Made by a program: the position numbers and the translations under genes. From Microvelia longipes (lineage: Eukaryota > Arthropoda > Insecta > Hemiptera > Veliidae), in assembly GCA_018340805.1 (NCBI GenBank), contig JACMZG010001870.1:45401394-45465393 (forward strand): a stretch of DNA of 64,000 nucleotides. Reading direction: 5' to 3'. Positions 39,101 to 48,342 of the stretch are shown piece after piece. The stretch's first letter is position 1, and each line of letters starts with the position of its first letter. The notes beneath the pieces are model-generated. The model saw only the letters and a program-made list of their open reading frames with translations, did no database searches and was not told the origin of the DNA.

Positions 39101-41270
39101 TTTCTCTATGGAGCCCTATTTTTGCAAATGAGGGACTCATTTGAAAAAATAGGGCTATTGTAAATGGGAGAATGGTGGGAGCAGATGATAATTTATCAGG
39201 TCCTTTGTAGTATCCAACTACACTCCTTGAATTAATATTATAAATGGGAACAATACAAACTTAATATTGTAATGGCAACAAAAATACCATACTAGTTCAA
39301 GAGCCGGCCTGAAAAAATGTGACTCATTTTGTACTTCTTCAAACCAAATATTTCTGAAAATATATCTTAAATTATGAAGAAAAAAATATCCTAGTCTGCC
39401 TATCCAGAGTGGGAGCTCCCTTCATTTGATTGCGCATGCTAAAAATTTTATAAAATCGCACAAATTTCAGTTTTCTTGATATAAGTGCGACAACAACCCA
39501 CAACCCTGTGGGTTGTGTGTAAAACATGAAGAGAACTTTTTTTAGGTAATAAAATGTTTCATAAAACGGGTGTTTAATCATCAGAATCGGATAACTGCAA
39601 CTAAAGTTAAGGGTCTTTCAAAAACACACAAAAATGTTTAATTTATGCGAAGTTAGAAAATTTCTTTGGATCAATATTGGCTTTTTGGCCATTTAAGCAA
39701 TTTTATAACTTTAGTTGTATTTATCCGATTTTGACGAAAAACACTCGCTTTTCGTCTCTGATTTAGCCTCTGATTTGCATGGAACTAGCCTTTGATTTGC
39801 ATGGGACTAGCCTCTGATTTGGATAGAGAACATATGACCGTGATCATTGCTCATACCTTTGTTAAACTGACGTTAATCATCACATTTTTACTGTAAACGT
39901 GTTATGAAATTATTTGTTGGTCCTAAATTTTCTTTTTGGCATACATACCTAATCCAACCACTCCCATGAGTAACTGTATAAGCCCACTTAAGAAGCATAA
40001 TAATATTGCATGCTGAGGTCCAAGTCCGTGAACAGTTTGATAAGTCAACAATGAGCAAATGGCCGTTGGTCCCATAGGTACATCTTTACAGCTACCAAGA
40101 AATATGTACATTAAACTCCCTAAAAATGACCCGTAAAGACCATACTGTAACACAAAAACATATTTTAAGCATGTAAAAGCTATATTGATTGTGTATGCCG
40201 ATGACTACACTATGGTTGGCGTAATCGGAAAGTTTTTGACTTATCTTATATACTGATGTTAACTCCTCCTCAAAATAGAAGTAGATCTGGTTTCTCATGA
40301 TGTTGAATGAATGTAAGTCTTCAACAAGAAGACCTCAAGTTTATACTCGTAGATACTTGCTTAAGAAGCAACCATCACTTGGGAGACTTTGAGTGATGGG
40401 AATCCTTTCTGACTCCAGTGCTCTGGGACTTAGACTCTGGAGTGAAACTTTAGAGAGCTGTTAATGGCATGTAGCATAGTAAAGGTGGGAATAACTACTA
40501 TACTCACAATAAAGGTAGAATGAGACAGATGAAGCGTTGAAACTAAATAGGCCTCTTAAGACTGATCTCTGATTCTGGAGAAGGTATTTATGAGCACGAG
40601 TAAAGTACTTTATAAAGTTATTAATTTTACAAAGTCGAAATGAAGTTTCAGTCAGGAAACAATATAAGAATAAATAAGAAACAAATCTCTCATCTGATGT
40701 TAAAGTTTAATGATAGAGCCAGCTTTCCCTTTAGCCCATTTCAGCGAGCTGGCGGACTCAATCGCGTTTTCTTAACAACTTCGCATCTCGCCGGAAATTT
40801 TCGTTTCTCTGTTACTTACATTTTGTTTTTATTTTTATTTCTTTTATTATTAATTTATTTATATTTTTTTCTTTTTCCATTTTGTTTTATCTATTTATCT
40901 TTTATTTTATTCTATGTATTATTTTTTATGCATTTATTTATTTTTTGTACATTTTTTTTGTATATTTTATAGGTTACATTAATTTGATTTATCATTATTT
41001 ATTTCTTATTTTTCCTCCACAACCTCATTTTATCCTACGAAGTTTCAATTAAGTCTACACTTAAACTCAAAAGCGAGTCTGTTAGTTAAAATACGAGCTA
41101 GCATGGTAGCCGTGGTGGGTTTAAGGTGTTATCAATGATTAGCCTGCAAAGCTCCATTTTAAGTTAATAATCCCACAAAATTGTACAGTAATATAATGGC
41201 TTTATTTTTACAGAGGAAATTCTACGTTCTTCTCTATTTATAGTAATCATAGGCGTAGCCAGGGGGGGCG

Positions 41271-41336
<66 letters not shown>

Positions 41337-44300
41337 TATATATATGATGCCCCCCCCTAAAGGCAACCGTGGCTACGCCCATGATAGTAATAAATGATTT
41401 TTCTGTCGAAAGTTAAAATACGTTAAATCTTGCAATAGTATGAAGACATACCTGTGCTGGTAGACCAGCAATGTTTGAATAAGCAAGGGACTGAGGAATT
41501 ACAGTCAGTCCCACAGTAATGCCAGCCAGCAAATCCCCCACTGCTGCCTCTCCATTGTATGTCCTTATCCATGAAAGTATAGGCAACCTCTTATACAATA
41601 CTTTCTTGGTAAAAACTGACTTGGTTTTCTTCTCCACCCAGGGCACGAACGAGTCCACTTTCTCTTTTACGCTTATTTTCCTTCTGGGCCCAACCTCTTC
41701 GACAACTGTGGGAAAAAAATCTGTATTTAACCTAAGGACGAGGTAACTTGTAGGCTCCCTTATGGGGAGGGTTTTCCTCACAAATCATTTTATAAACATC
41801 CTATCAATAGGATTTTCTATTTATCAATGGAATAAATTTTAGGAGTTCATTTTTTTAAATGAGTATAATAACAAACGATTTAACTAAAATGCATACAATT
41901 TTGCTTTAAATATTGTTTAATTAAATTACTTAATATTTTATCAAATCCCCCATTTAGTTATGGCATAAAGGTCTTATACATATCCTTATCACTAGTCAGT
42001 GCTGCCAACTTCATGAATTTATTTCAGCTGTCTATAGGATGTTAAAACTTTGTAAAAACTACTCAGAAGGTCTTATAAACACCTTTATAAGATAATTTCG
42101 GTGACATCCCGGTTTCGGATTATTCTGCAAACACAATACTTTTCCTATATACTTACGGTATAAATAAAGGAAAGTAAAAATATTGTTGATATAATAGTAT
42201 CTCGTGTAAATTTTGAATTACTTTCGACAAAGTTCATCTTTGAATTCAAACTGCCTGATTAAAACTGGCTTTGTATGTATGCCAATAAACTATGCTATTA
42301 AATGATATGGTTGTGATATAATCATAAACTTGTTTTGCATACAATTTGCGTGCAAATTTTTGCACTATGTGCTATAAATGCATCGGAGACACAATATGCA
42401 ATTAATATTGTGCAATTAATAACTTGTAGAGTTAGCAGACTATTTTTGAATACAAAATCTACTTTTGAATTCAATGATGTATATTTTCTTATTTCCTCAA
42501 GATCCCAGCCTTAAGAACGCAACGAAAAACAATTTGTTTTACAGCATAAATAAATTATAATTGACTTATACTGTTGTAAAACAATTTGCTTTACAGCAAA
42601 AATCAATTATAACCCTCAAAACTCTATGAGGAGCAATTTGTTTTACAGCAAAAATCAATTATAGCCTTATGAACGCTACAAAGAACAATTTTTTTACAGC
42701 AAAAATCAATTATAGCTACAAGAATTCTATAAGGAACAATTTGTTTTACAGCAAAAATCAATTATAGCCTTAAGAGATCTATGGAGAACAATTTGTTTTA
42801 CAGCAAAAATCAATTATAGCTTTAAGAATTCTATGAGGAACAATTTGTTTTACTGCAAAAATCAATTATAGCCTTAAGAACGCTACGAAAAAATTTGTTT
42901 TAAGCAAAAATCAATTATAGCTTTAAGAATTCTATGAGGAACAATTTTTTTACTGCAAAATCAATTATAGCCTTAAGAACGCTTCGAAAAACAATTTGTT
43001 TTACAGCAAAAATCAATTATAGCCTTAAGAACTCTATGAGAACAATTTGTTTTACAGCAAAATCAATTATAGCTTTAAGAATTCTATGAGAAACAATTTG
43101 TTTTACTGCAAAAATCAATTATAGCCTTAAGAACGCTTCGAAAAACAATTTGTTTTACAGCAAAAATTAATTATAGCCTTAAGAACTCTATGGGGAACAA
43201 TTTGTTTTACAGCAAAAATCAATTATAGCTTTAAGAGTTCTATGAGGAACAATTTGTTTTACTGCAAAAATCAATTATAGCCTTAAGAACTCTATGGAGA
43301 ACAATTTGTTTTACAGCAAAAATCAATTATAGCCTTAAGAGTTCTATGAGGAACAATTTGTTTTACAGCAAAATCAATTATAGCCTTAAGAATTCTATGA
43401 GGAACAATTTGTTTTACTGCAAAAATCAATTATAGCCTTAAGAATTCTATGAGGAACAATTTGTTTTACTGCAAAAATCAATTATAGCCTTAAGAACGCT
43501 TGAAGAACAATTTGTTTGATTAAAGCAACATTTAAGTTAGATCTCATATACATCACCTTGAAACAAATTGTTTAACATTAAGAATTATGAATGAAATTAT
43601 AATTTATTCTAATTTAATAATCTTATAATCACGTTGCTTTGGATTATGTGTAATGAAATATTAACATATTTAATTAGTTAACATGAATTGTTTTCTTACT
43701 CTTAGTGGATTAAATTTGACGAAAAATGTAAATTTAATTTAACTAATTGTCACGCATAACTGGTGTAATTTTAGAAACTATGATATAGTTCTTTAAAATA
43801 ATATATTATATTATTATATTAATATATTCTGTCTTGAAAACTTTATTAAATATAAGAAATTTTAATTTTTTTTTCATTTATATCGTAAGTATATAGGAAA
43901 AGTATTGTGTTTTCAAAGTAATCCGAAACCGGGATGTCACCAGAAGTATTCGTTTCAGGTGCTTTTAAGACCTCCTGAGTAGTTTCCACAAAGTTGTCTG
44001 TCTGTATATGTGTGTGTTTTGTGTATGTATGTGTGTGTGTTATTATCGTAGCTCCCAGTGTATTTATGCTAGAGAGTTGATCCTTTGTACAAAAATCAGT
44101 CTATATATGTAGCTGTGCTATCCGGAATTTATTTATGACATTAACCCAAAATAATGATTCTGACAAAATTTCAAAAATCATAAAGCGCTTATGTGCCAGG
44201 TTTCATTTTATTATCAGCATTAGTTCAAATCTTAGCATGACTTGTAAAAAAATCGGGAAATGATCTAATTGAGTTGAATTTGGGTACAAGTGTATACCAT

Positions 44301-47300
44301 TACGCAATAAATAAGTACATGAAGTTTCGTTTAAATACGACAAGTATATAGTAGGACGAGCGAAGCGAGTCCAAAGTAGTGAGGATGAGCGTAACGAATC
44401 CGATGTGATGAGGAAAAGTTCCGAAGTAACGTGGGTACGTTACTTCGGAACTTTACGGGAAAAATCGGGCGATTTTTTAGCATCAACATAGTTAGACATT
44501 CTGGCCGAGGTCGTTAGAGCGTTAGTCTTTACACTGACCTTTGATACCCACGGATGTCTGGAGTTCGCATCCCAGGTTACGCTCTCAGTTTATAGAAGAT
44601 TATTGTTTAGATAAACTATCGCCAAATTTAGAATACATTTTGAGCGTAACGGTTGCTACTACCATCCGAGGTTGTTACCGCAGGGGTTATCCCTGATGAG
44701 CCGCAAGGCTCTAAACGGGCATTATAATAAAAAAAATAATAGTTAGACATTCACAGTAGACTTTTTATTAACACGGTTTGTTGATTGTGTAATTTTTTCT
44801 TCAAAATATGCAAAATCGTGGCATCGATCATTGCAATGATCGATACCATGAATTCTTATCTTATTTTTTTTAATTAATAAAATTACAATGCATATACATT
44901 ATTTAATCGTTTGGAGAATATCCTTCACTAAAGGCATGACCAGTGCTGAGAGGGTTGTTTTGACATTTGCCACTTAGTATTTGTAATCGATAGCCATATC
45001 TTAGCTCTCGTTTGGAAGCTGTGATAATTACTAGTCACTATTGAGGACTTACTTGCCAGTTTTATCGAGTATATCAGCCCCCTTGGCAGATACTAATAGA
45101 CAGCTGGCAATTCTGACTAATAAGGCTCAGGTTTCCAAATATACCCGTAACTATCTGGAGATATTGTCAAAACGATAATGGATTCCCCTGTATTATTAAA
45201 CCAGATGCACTTTAGTCGTATGTTCTTGTAATTATTTTTAAATTATTACTTCCTTAAATATTATTTTTCATTGATAATTGTCAGTTAATATGAAAATTCG
45301 ATTTTCGAGGGACAGTGCGTTTAAAAAATGTCTATTGGCAAGAACCCGAAACCTTCTCCATGGAGTATGAATATTAGTATTAGTCTCCATTATTATAGGT
45401 AATTTATGATAAATTCTCCATGGAGGTTTGCAGCAAGTTGTTTTTGTAATGCCTAGTAGAGAGCATATTGAAACTAGCTACTAGCCTCCCACATGTGCTA
45501 GATCTTACTAGTAGAGTCAAATAAACTGTTCGAAATTAAAAAAAGGCTTGGCTTATAACACCAAACATGTTGATGGCAAATAAATTGTTCTCAATTAGAA
45601 CAGGCTTAAATTTTCCACTAAACTTGGTTTATGACACTAGTAGCGGCAAATAAAATGTTCGACATTAGAACAGGCTTAAATTTTACCGTTAAACATCTGT
45701 AGATAAATCCTCAGTCTTTACTTTTTACTAAAAACTGAACTAGACACGAGCTTGAATTTAAGGTTTTAAGGCTCTGGTCCAAGATATTGTTGTCAAAACC
45801 AGCTTTCTTACATCTGTCCATTATAAATAGGACTTTCATGAAAGCTGTCTCAGAAAAGTTCGTAATAGATTGTACGAGTACATTAGAAGTTAAATTTGGT
45901 ACTTACGTATAAAGTCATTGGATCCGAAGGATATAGGAGTGTCCTGCGTGTGAGGAAATCTGTTGTGCGGTCTGGGTGTCGTGTTGGTGCAGTCATCTCG
46001 GGTGTGAGGGTATACATCTTCTGCAATACAATAAATATATCAAGAATATAATGAATCCTCGTATTAATAGTTATGCAGTCAATTGATTTTATTATTAACG
46101 AATTCCCAAAGGAAACAGCTGATTAGATTGCCAACAGTTTACAAAGTGTAGTTTCGGTGTGTAGGTGCTTTCGAAACTAAGATAAATCTTGGTAACTAAT
46201 TACTCTATAATTAATTAAAATACTTAATAATAAAAATTAGATGAGAATCAGTTTATAGCACAGAAGAGATTCGATTTTATTAGATAAAATAAATTATATT
46301 TCACTGCTTACACATAGTATATTCATGTCAGATGAAGTTAATTCATGGAAAAATTCTATACACATCATCTATGTATTATTCTCATCTATTATTTAGTACG
46401 TTCACACACACTTCTAGATCCGCGGATCGAAAAGAATACGATCTCTCAATATGGTAATATTAGCAGTGTGAACCATGCGGAGGGGATCCGATCGCATACG
46501 CTAGAACTAGGGAGATCGAATCTAAATGGATCCCCCGATACCCTGTATGTACCTTTAGAGACGATCGTATTTAACGAATAAACTTCTCGTCGAATTTTTA
46601 TTTCACTTCTATATTACCGTTTTTGATCAAATAACTTTTGGAATATTGTTTTTTTTAGTGTAACTTTATTATTATGCAAAGAAATCACAATTTAATTAAA
46701 TATATTTGTTGTTTTAAACTTCCTTATAACCAAAAGTGAACCTTCACTATAAAGACGCGATGTTTTGGCGGGATCAGTTATCACGTAATCTCACTCGATC
46801 GACTAAACAAAGACGCTGTAAGAACCGTGAATTTGTTGACCGTATTGCATACTTATCCAATACGATCGCCTGTTAAATACGCTGTGTGTACGTAGTTATT
46901 ATGGTGACACACAAGTATTAAAAATATGATTATACTGAACCACCAGATGTTTGTTAAGTTGGCCATGATATAAAACATAGAGATTGTTGTGTCTCTGTCA
47001 AATATTCTATTAAGTTGGCTGTTTTTACTTATAAGTCGAAGCAGTCCTAAGAGAATTGGAAGGGATAGTTGTGCTGCCCTTGTTAGTTTTTAGAGCTAGA
47101 TAAAATCAGCCTCTAGGTTCATCTGCAGAGAGCAGTGAAGCAAAATTACGAACCTTATTTTAGTCTCTCTTATTTTAGTCTATCTATATTCTTTAAGATT
47201 TTTCCTCGCTGCCCCTCTTCAGGTTGAGGTACCTGAAGAGTATTCTATTTACCATAAATAGAATATTTATGGCTCAAGAAGGGAAACAATTTAAATCAGG

Positions 47301-48342
47301 TTCAGATTTATCTAAACTTCAGTAAAAATCTAAACTTAATAGTTGTAATAAAACTGGCATGTATCATGCCAACATCAAACTGAACATGCGCCCATGCTAA
47401 TATTAAAATACTTTAATGTTAAATTCAATAAATACAAAACATATAATGGCGATTAACATTTTGAAGAACGAACACGATGGCTGCCTTCGTGTTTGTTCTT
47501 CAAAATGTAAACAACCATTATTTATTTTTAATTTATTGAATTTAATATTGAAAGTATTTTAATGGTTTCAGTTTTTCTTGAAACAAAATAAATAGTTACA
47601 CACCATATCGTGTTGACGAAATTAATACAAGTCACTTGCACTCGGCCGGGACGGCCGGTTTAGAAATAACGCAGTTGTCCAAATTTATTTACATGGGCTA
47701 GCCTAATGGGGGTGTTCCACAACTTGCGTCGAACATTTCTTTACCTCTTTTCATGGACCTTAAAATTAACAGAAAAAAATTTTCTGTTCTCTGTTTCTTT
47801 TACTTTCATGTTTTTTTTTTATTATATTTTTATTTTGTTTTGCTTATTTTTCTCTATATCTGTTTTGTTTTATCTATTTATATTTTATTTTATCCTATAT
47901 TTATTTTATCTTTTTATATAATTTTTCTCTCGCATACTTGCATTCTTTTATTTATTTATTGGTTATGCATTTTATGAGTTACATTTAATTTATTTATAAT
48001 TATGATGTTTGTAATGATTGATATTTATTTGATTTTTCATTTATTATTTAGTTCTTAAGTTTGTGTACTCTTTTCTTTTTTTGTAAATTTTAATTTTATA
48101 CTTTGTTGGTTAGGCACTGATGATGGACTGTCAAGTCTGAAAGCTGGCTTTGTCATTATACTTAAATATCAGTGGAGAGACTTGTTTTTTATTTTTCCTT
48201 ATTAACAGAAAAGATCATTTACAGATCCCCTAATTTGTTGGTTCCACCAAATCTGCTCCTAACACTAATATTGAATTCCATAAGTACTCATAATCTTACC
48301 AGCGTCTCCATTGTTGTAAAAATATCGAAACATTATCCTCAT
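26998..48342 (-). CDS. SLC26A11-like sulfate/anion transporter, 12 coding exons, about 659 aa
   Basis: SLC26 proteins move sulfate and other anions across membranes; A11 is the sodium-independent sulfate transporter type. I joined twelve - strand exons by GT-AG sites; every junction keeps frame and no stop interrupts. Residues 1-52: cytoplasmic, from MRIMFRYFYNN. About 85-535: SulP membrane domain with TVIPQSLAYSNIAGLPAQ YGLYGSF, the SulP signature (GSCKDVPMGPTAI, about 155-167), GPVSSGFTAAVAI (TM5 region), AFGANGKSVDATQELIAIG and GFPGSGSLSRSAVN (TM10 region). About 540-645: STAS domain with LTPDRCLVFPSVDYV, PVVIDCSYIYGADFTAA and VRPKNF. Length fits A11 proteins (about 600-660). The first exon rests on phase and context; the rest is firm. 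Introns carry 29-bp and 52-bp satellites, SINEs, hAT pieces and foldbacks. Confidence 0.93.
27256..27600 (-). mobile_element. SINE family A, copy 2 (tRNA-like head eroded)
   Basis: It shares with copy 1 the segments GAGGGTCCTAAATTTTGC, TTTACGAGTACCTGACA, GCAAGTAGGTTACGT and GGGCCTTTTTG in the same order. The pol III boxes are not recognisable. It begins about 60 bases upstream (gene sense) of exon 12. Confidence 0.65.
27890..28324 (+). pseudogene. hAT transposase C-terminal (dimerisation) fragment with the element's end
   Basis: The + strand frame reads KKSTAFDSSFGLLKAIIKNK, LADVIPNVTAAYRILLRIPV SVASCERSFSKLKIKK and ends EVVNYLLRRRR. The P-N-V..A.RILL.IPVSVAS.ERSFSKLK stretch is the hATC dimerisation signature, here of the ZMYM1/52-kDa-repressor type. 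About 200 bases further the sequence ends ATCTACGCCACTG (28324), i.e. CAGTGGCGTAGAT inverted, a typical hAT terminal repeat. Everything upstream of the dimerisation domain is lost. It sits antisense in SLC26A11-like intron 11. Confidence 0.8.
28352..28516 (-). CDS. SLC26A11-like exon 11 (N-terminal half of STAS)
   Basis: It follows acceptor CTTTTTCAG, reads SRNGVEYLLLTPDRCLVFPS through GVPVVIDCSYIYGADFTAAK (55 codons), then donor GTTGAGT. The donor is weaker than its neighbours and lies 27 bases from the end of the hAT remnant. Confidence 0.93.
28690..33415. repeat. 29-bp satellite array, about 160 units, in SLC26A11-like intron 10
   Basis: The unit is about CTAAGGATATGCACAGTACT followed by TCCTCTATA. 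Differences between units are overwhelmingly one- to few-base losses and gains, and much rarer substitutions. The array fills almost the whole 5.2-kb intron. Many short open frames on both strands are by-products because 29 is not a multiple of three. Confidence 0.95.
33450..33471. repeat. perfect 22-bp palindrome next to the satellite
   Basis: GAGCCCTTCAT followed directly by ATGAAGGGCTC. A second overlapping hairpin (ATATGAAGGAGCTCTTCATAT) lies at 33429-33449. Confidence 0.85.
33465..33595 (+). mobile_element. short interspersed repeat S, copy 1
   Basis: About 120 bases are the reverse complement of 39300-39415 (landmarks TAGGCTGACTATG, ATTTTCAGAA, TTTGGTTTGAAGTA, AAATGAGACATATTTTTTAG). 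Coding capacity is absent. Confidence 0.65.
33709..33854 (-). CDS. SLC26A11-like exon 10 (last membrane helices)
   Basis: It follows acceptor GTGTTACAG and reads TDLIPWIVTLVACLGLRLEL, GILIGIGINLISILYHAARP KIKMEIQK, then donor GTAAAATA. Phase 2/0. Confidence 0.93.
34002..34142 (-). CDS. SLC26A11-like exon 9
   Basis: It follows acceptor ATTTTCAG and reads VLVIVALLFFTPCFYYIPKS, VLAGIIIAAVIFMIEVRLVY PIWKSK, then donor GTGAGTGA. FxYIPxxVLAxIII is a conserved SLC26 helix. Confidence 0.94.
34440..34620. repeat. cluster of hairpin-bearing short repeats
   Basis: Four copies of (T)CGGA(T)TCGCTACGCTCATCC / CTTCGCTCGTCCTCAG at 34460, 34490, 34520 and 34580. Inverted relatives occur at 44346-44405 (GGACGAGCGAAGCGAGTCC). 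It adjoins R1 copy c here and R1 copy b there, so it may be one end of that element. Confidence 0.65.
34700..35215 (-). repeat. R1 repeat, copy c
   Basis: It matches R1 on the - strand (CTTTTCCTATATACCTACG at 35155-35175, TTTCCGAATAGCACAA near 34945). A CA microsatellite (about 35017-35055) replaces the T/G-rich stretch. Confidence 0.75.
35671..35832 (-). CDS. SLC26A11-like exon 8 (TM10 region)
   Basis: It follows acceptor AATTTTAG and reads ANGKSVDATQELIAIGLCNI, GNSFVQGFPGSGSLSRSAVN NSSGVKTPLGSLYT, then donor GTAAGATA. The S-L-S-R-S-A-V-N..G..TP motif lines the anion site in SulP structures. Confidence 0.95.
36268..36375 (+). repeat. second copy of the 24385-24480 repeat
   Basis: Shares CCAAAAACCACTT, GGTAAAA, GCCAAGTC.TTGGT and TTTTCTGTC.CGCCAA in order, about 75 percent alike. 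Confidence 0.6.
37019..37183 (-). CDS. SLC26A11-like exon 7
   Basis: It follows acceptor ATCTTCAG and reads EVPPGLPDVMLPPFSIERGN..VFVLPLIALLENIAICKAF, then donor GTAAGTTC. The G-x-V-P-x-G-x-P motif is conserved in SLC26. Confidence 0.95.
37695..37869 (-). CDS. SLC26A11-like exon 6
   Basis: It follows acceptor GTCTTTTAG and reads KLTDIHLGKEGYRKPWQIWF, NKTMWLIATSRNAILVILGG VIGYIYASDG, then donor GTGAGTAC. Confidence 0.93.
38345..38485 (+). mobile_element. SINE family A, copy 3 (3' part, opposite strand)
   Basis: GCAAAAAGGGCCCTACTACG then TGGCCTACTTGCTAGG corresponds, inverted, to the 3' part of copies 1 and 2. No pol III boxes remain. Confidence 0.55.
38621..38841 (-). CDS. SLC26A11-like exon 5
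   Basis: It follows acceptor TTATTCAG and reads IIIDFVSGPVSSGFTAAVAI, LIIFSQIKDILGIRGGGATL and ends IIILLLMR, then donor GTAATCGA. GPVSSGFTAA is the TM5 segment typical of SLC26A11. Confidence 0.95.
38924..39156. repeat. two perfect or near-perfect hairpins in intron 4
   Basis: ATTCTTGGTTAAAGT (38924-38938) is mirrored at 38942-38956. AGCCCTATTTTTGCAAATGAG (39112-39132) is mirrored with one mismatch at 39136-39156. Both are about 15-21 bp arms with 3-base loops. Confidence 0.8.
39300..39415 (-). mobile_element. short interspersed repeat S, copy 2
   Basis: Inverted match to 33465-33595 (CTATCCAGAGTGGGAGCTCC, AAAATGTGACTCATTTTGTA). A nearby CAACCCACA/TGTGGGTTG hairpin lies at 39494-39516. Confidence 0.6.
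39949..40144 (-). CDS. SLC26A11-like exon 4 (SulP signature)
   Basis: It follows acceptor TGTGTTACAG and reads YGLYGSFLGSLMYIFLGSCK, DVPMGPTAICSLLTYQTVHG and ends LMGVVGL, then donor GTATGTAT. This is the family signature P.YGLY.S......GS..D...GPTA. Confidence 0.96.
40740..41000 (+). repeat. T-rich repeat segment shared with 47700-48010
   Basis: A pyrimidine/TTTAT-rich block with TTTTGTTTTATCTATTTAT, TTTTATGCATTTATT and GGTTACATTAATTTGATTTA recurs near 47860-48000. No protein; probably part of an interspersed retroelement. Confidence 0.45.
41243..41385. mobile_element. hAT-like MITE with (TA)n core
   Basis: ATAGGCGTAGCCAGGGGGGG at the left is mirrored by CCCCCCCCTAAAGGCAACCG then TGGCTACGCCCAT at the right. 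(C)AGGCGTAGCCAGG-type ends are common to animal hAT elements. The interior is a TA dinucleotide run. It lies in intron 3, 67 bases from exon 3. Confidence 0.7.
41452..41705 (-). CDS. SLC26A11-like exon 3
   Basis: It follows acceptor TTCCCACAG and reads VEEVGPRRKISVKEKVDSFV..GEAAVGDLLAGITVGLTVIP QSLAYSNIAGLPAQ, then donor GTATGTCT. GDxxAGxTVGxxxIPQxxAYxxxAGLP is the first SulP helix motif. Confidence 0.96.
42045..42185 (-). repeat. R1 repeat, copy e (partial)
   Basis: GACATCCCGGTTTCGGAT, CTTTTCCTATATACTTACGG and TAAATAAAGGAAAGTAAAA match the R1 end on the - strand. Confidence 0.7.
42525..43515 (+). repeat. 52-bp satellite array, about 19 units, in SLC26A11-like intron 2
   Basis: The unit is about ACAATTTGTTTTACAGCAAA, AATCAATTATAGCCTTAAGA, ACTCTATGAGGA. 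Units alternate between CTTTAAGAATTCTATGAGG and CCTTAAGAACGCTTCG endings, so a higher-order pattern of about two units is hinted. Confidence 0.95.
43865..44340 (+). repeat. R1 repeat, copy b (best preserved)
   Basis: Begins ATCGTAAGTATATAGGAAAA, contains ATCCGAAACCGGGATGTCAC, a TGTG-rich stretch, CCCAGTGTATTTATGCTAGA and GTGCTATCCGGAATTTATTT. About 475 bp. It abuts a GAGCGAAGCGAG hairpin cluster at 44346. Confidence 0.8.
44346..44460. repeat. hairpin cluster and inverted GTTCCGAAGTAACG repeat
   Basis: GGACGAGCGAAGCGAGTCC (19-base imperfect palindrome) precedes GGATGAGCGTAACGAATCCG. Then GTTCCGAAGTAACG (44419-44432) and CGTTACTTCGGAAC (44439-44452) form a perfect 14-bp-arm hairpin. Confidence 0.75.
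44488..44752 (+). mobile_element. tRNA-derived SINE family B, copy 1, with 14-bp target duplication
   Basis: Direct repeats ATAGTTAGACATTC at 44488-44501 and 44739-44752 flank 237 bases. These start TGGCCGAGGTCGTTAGAGCG (A-box-like), carry AGTTCGCATCCCAGG (B box), a body with GAGCGTAACGGTTGCTACTA, and an A/ATA-rich tail. This is a complete SINE insertion by target-primed reverse transcription in intron 2. Confidence 0.9.
44753..45906. other. intron 2 sequence without clear features
   Basis: Two related ~75-base stretches (AAAC/AAATTGTTC..ATTAGAACAGGCTTAAATTT) near 45580 and 45655 are an imperfect direct repeat. No exon was found. Confidence 0.4.
45907..46020 (-). CDS. SLC26A11-like exon 2
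   Basis: It follows acceptor TGTATTGCAG. In the frame set by exon 3 it reads DVYPHTRDDCTNTTPRPHNR FPHTQDTPISFGSNDFI, then donor GTAAGTAC. An ATG lies in another frame (MYTLTP) but does not fit the downstream phase, so an upstream exon is required. Confidence 0.85.
46021..47398. other. intron 1 sequence
   Basis: 46390-46900 contains unusual GATC-rich sequence (ATCCGCGGATCG, GGGGATCCGATCG). It is flanked by loosely inverted TACGTTCACACACAC and GCTGTGTGTACGTA, possibly a degenerate element. A perfect ATAAATAGAATATTTAT-type hairpin lies near 47254-47275. No exon seen. Confidence 0.4.
47399..47563. mobile_element. 165-bp palindromic MITE in intron 1
   Basis: The left arm (TATTAAAATACTTT..AAATTCAATAAA..CATTTTGAAGAACGAACACG) is the near-complement of the right arm (CGTGTTTGTTCTTCAAAATG..TTTATTGAATTT..AAAGTATTTTAATG), with a loop of about six bases at 47480. 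Both arms are about 78 bp. Confidence 0.88.
47640..48175 (+). mobile_element. retroelement-like segment ending in a hammerhead-like motif
   Basis: A GGCCGGGACGGCCGG-containing start, a T-rich body shared with 40740-41000, and at 48117-48142 CTGATGA, a 5-bp stem (GGACT/AGTCT) with GTCA loop, then GAAA. No reverse transcriptase. It ends about 130 bases before (+ strand) SLC26A11-like exon 1. Confidence 0.4.
48300..48342 (-). CDS. probable SLC26A11-like exon 1 (start codon)
   Basis: On the - strand, ATG at 48342-48340 opens MRIMFRYFYNNGDA plus one G before donor GTAAGATTAT. That G plus AA at the start of exon 2 makes GAA and restores the frame (GDA-E-DVYPHT). An in-frame TAA stands four codons upstream, so this ATG would be the true start. 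Found by looking for the required phase; no homology supports these 14 residues. Confidence 0.6.

Noticed and set aside
40640..40972. 110-codon + strand frame rich in F, L, Y
   Set aside because: It reads a T-rich repeat shared with 47700-48010; no domain, and it is intronic.
45985..46018. ATG inside exon 2 of the SLC26A11-like gene as the start (MYTLTPEM..)
   Set aside because: It is in a frame that does not join to exon 3; the joining frame has no ATG in this exon.
46345..46581. 78-codon + strand frame
   Set aside because: No family resemblance, intronic, antisense, and within the GATC-rich island.
47706..47977. Two overlapping F/Y/L-rich + strand frames
   Set aside because: Low-complexity T-rich repeat, frames equally open on shifting; no homology.
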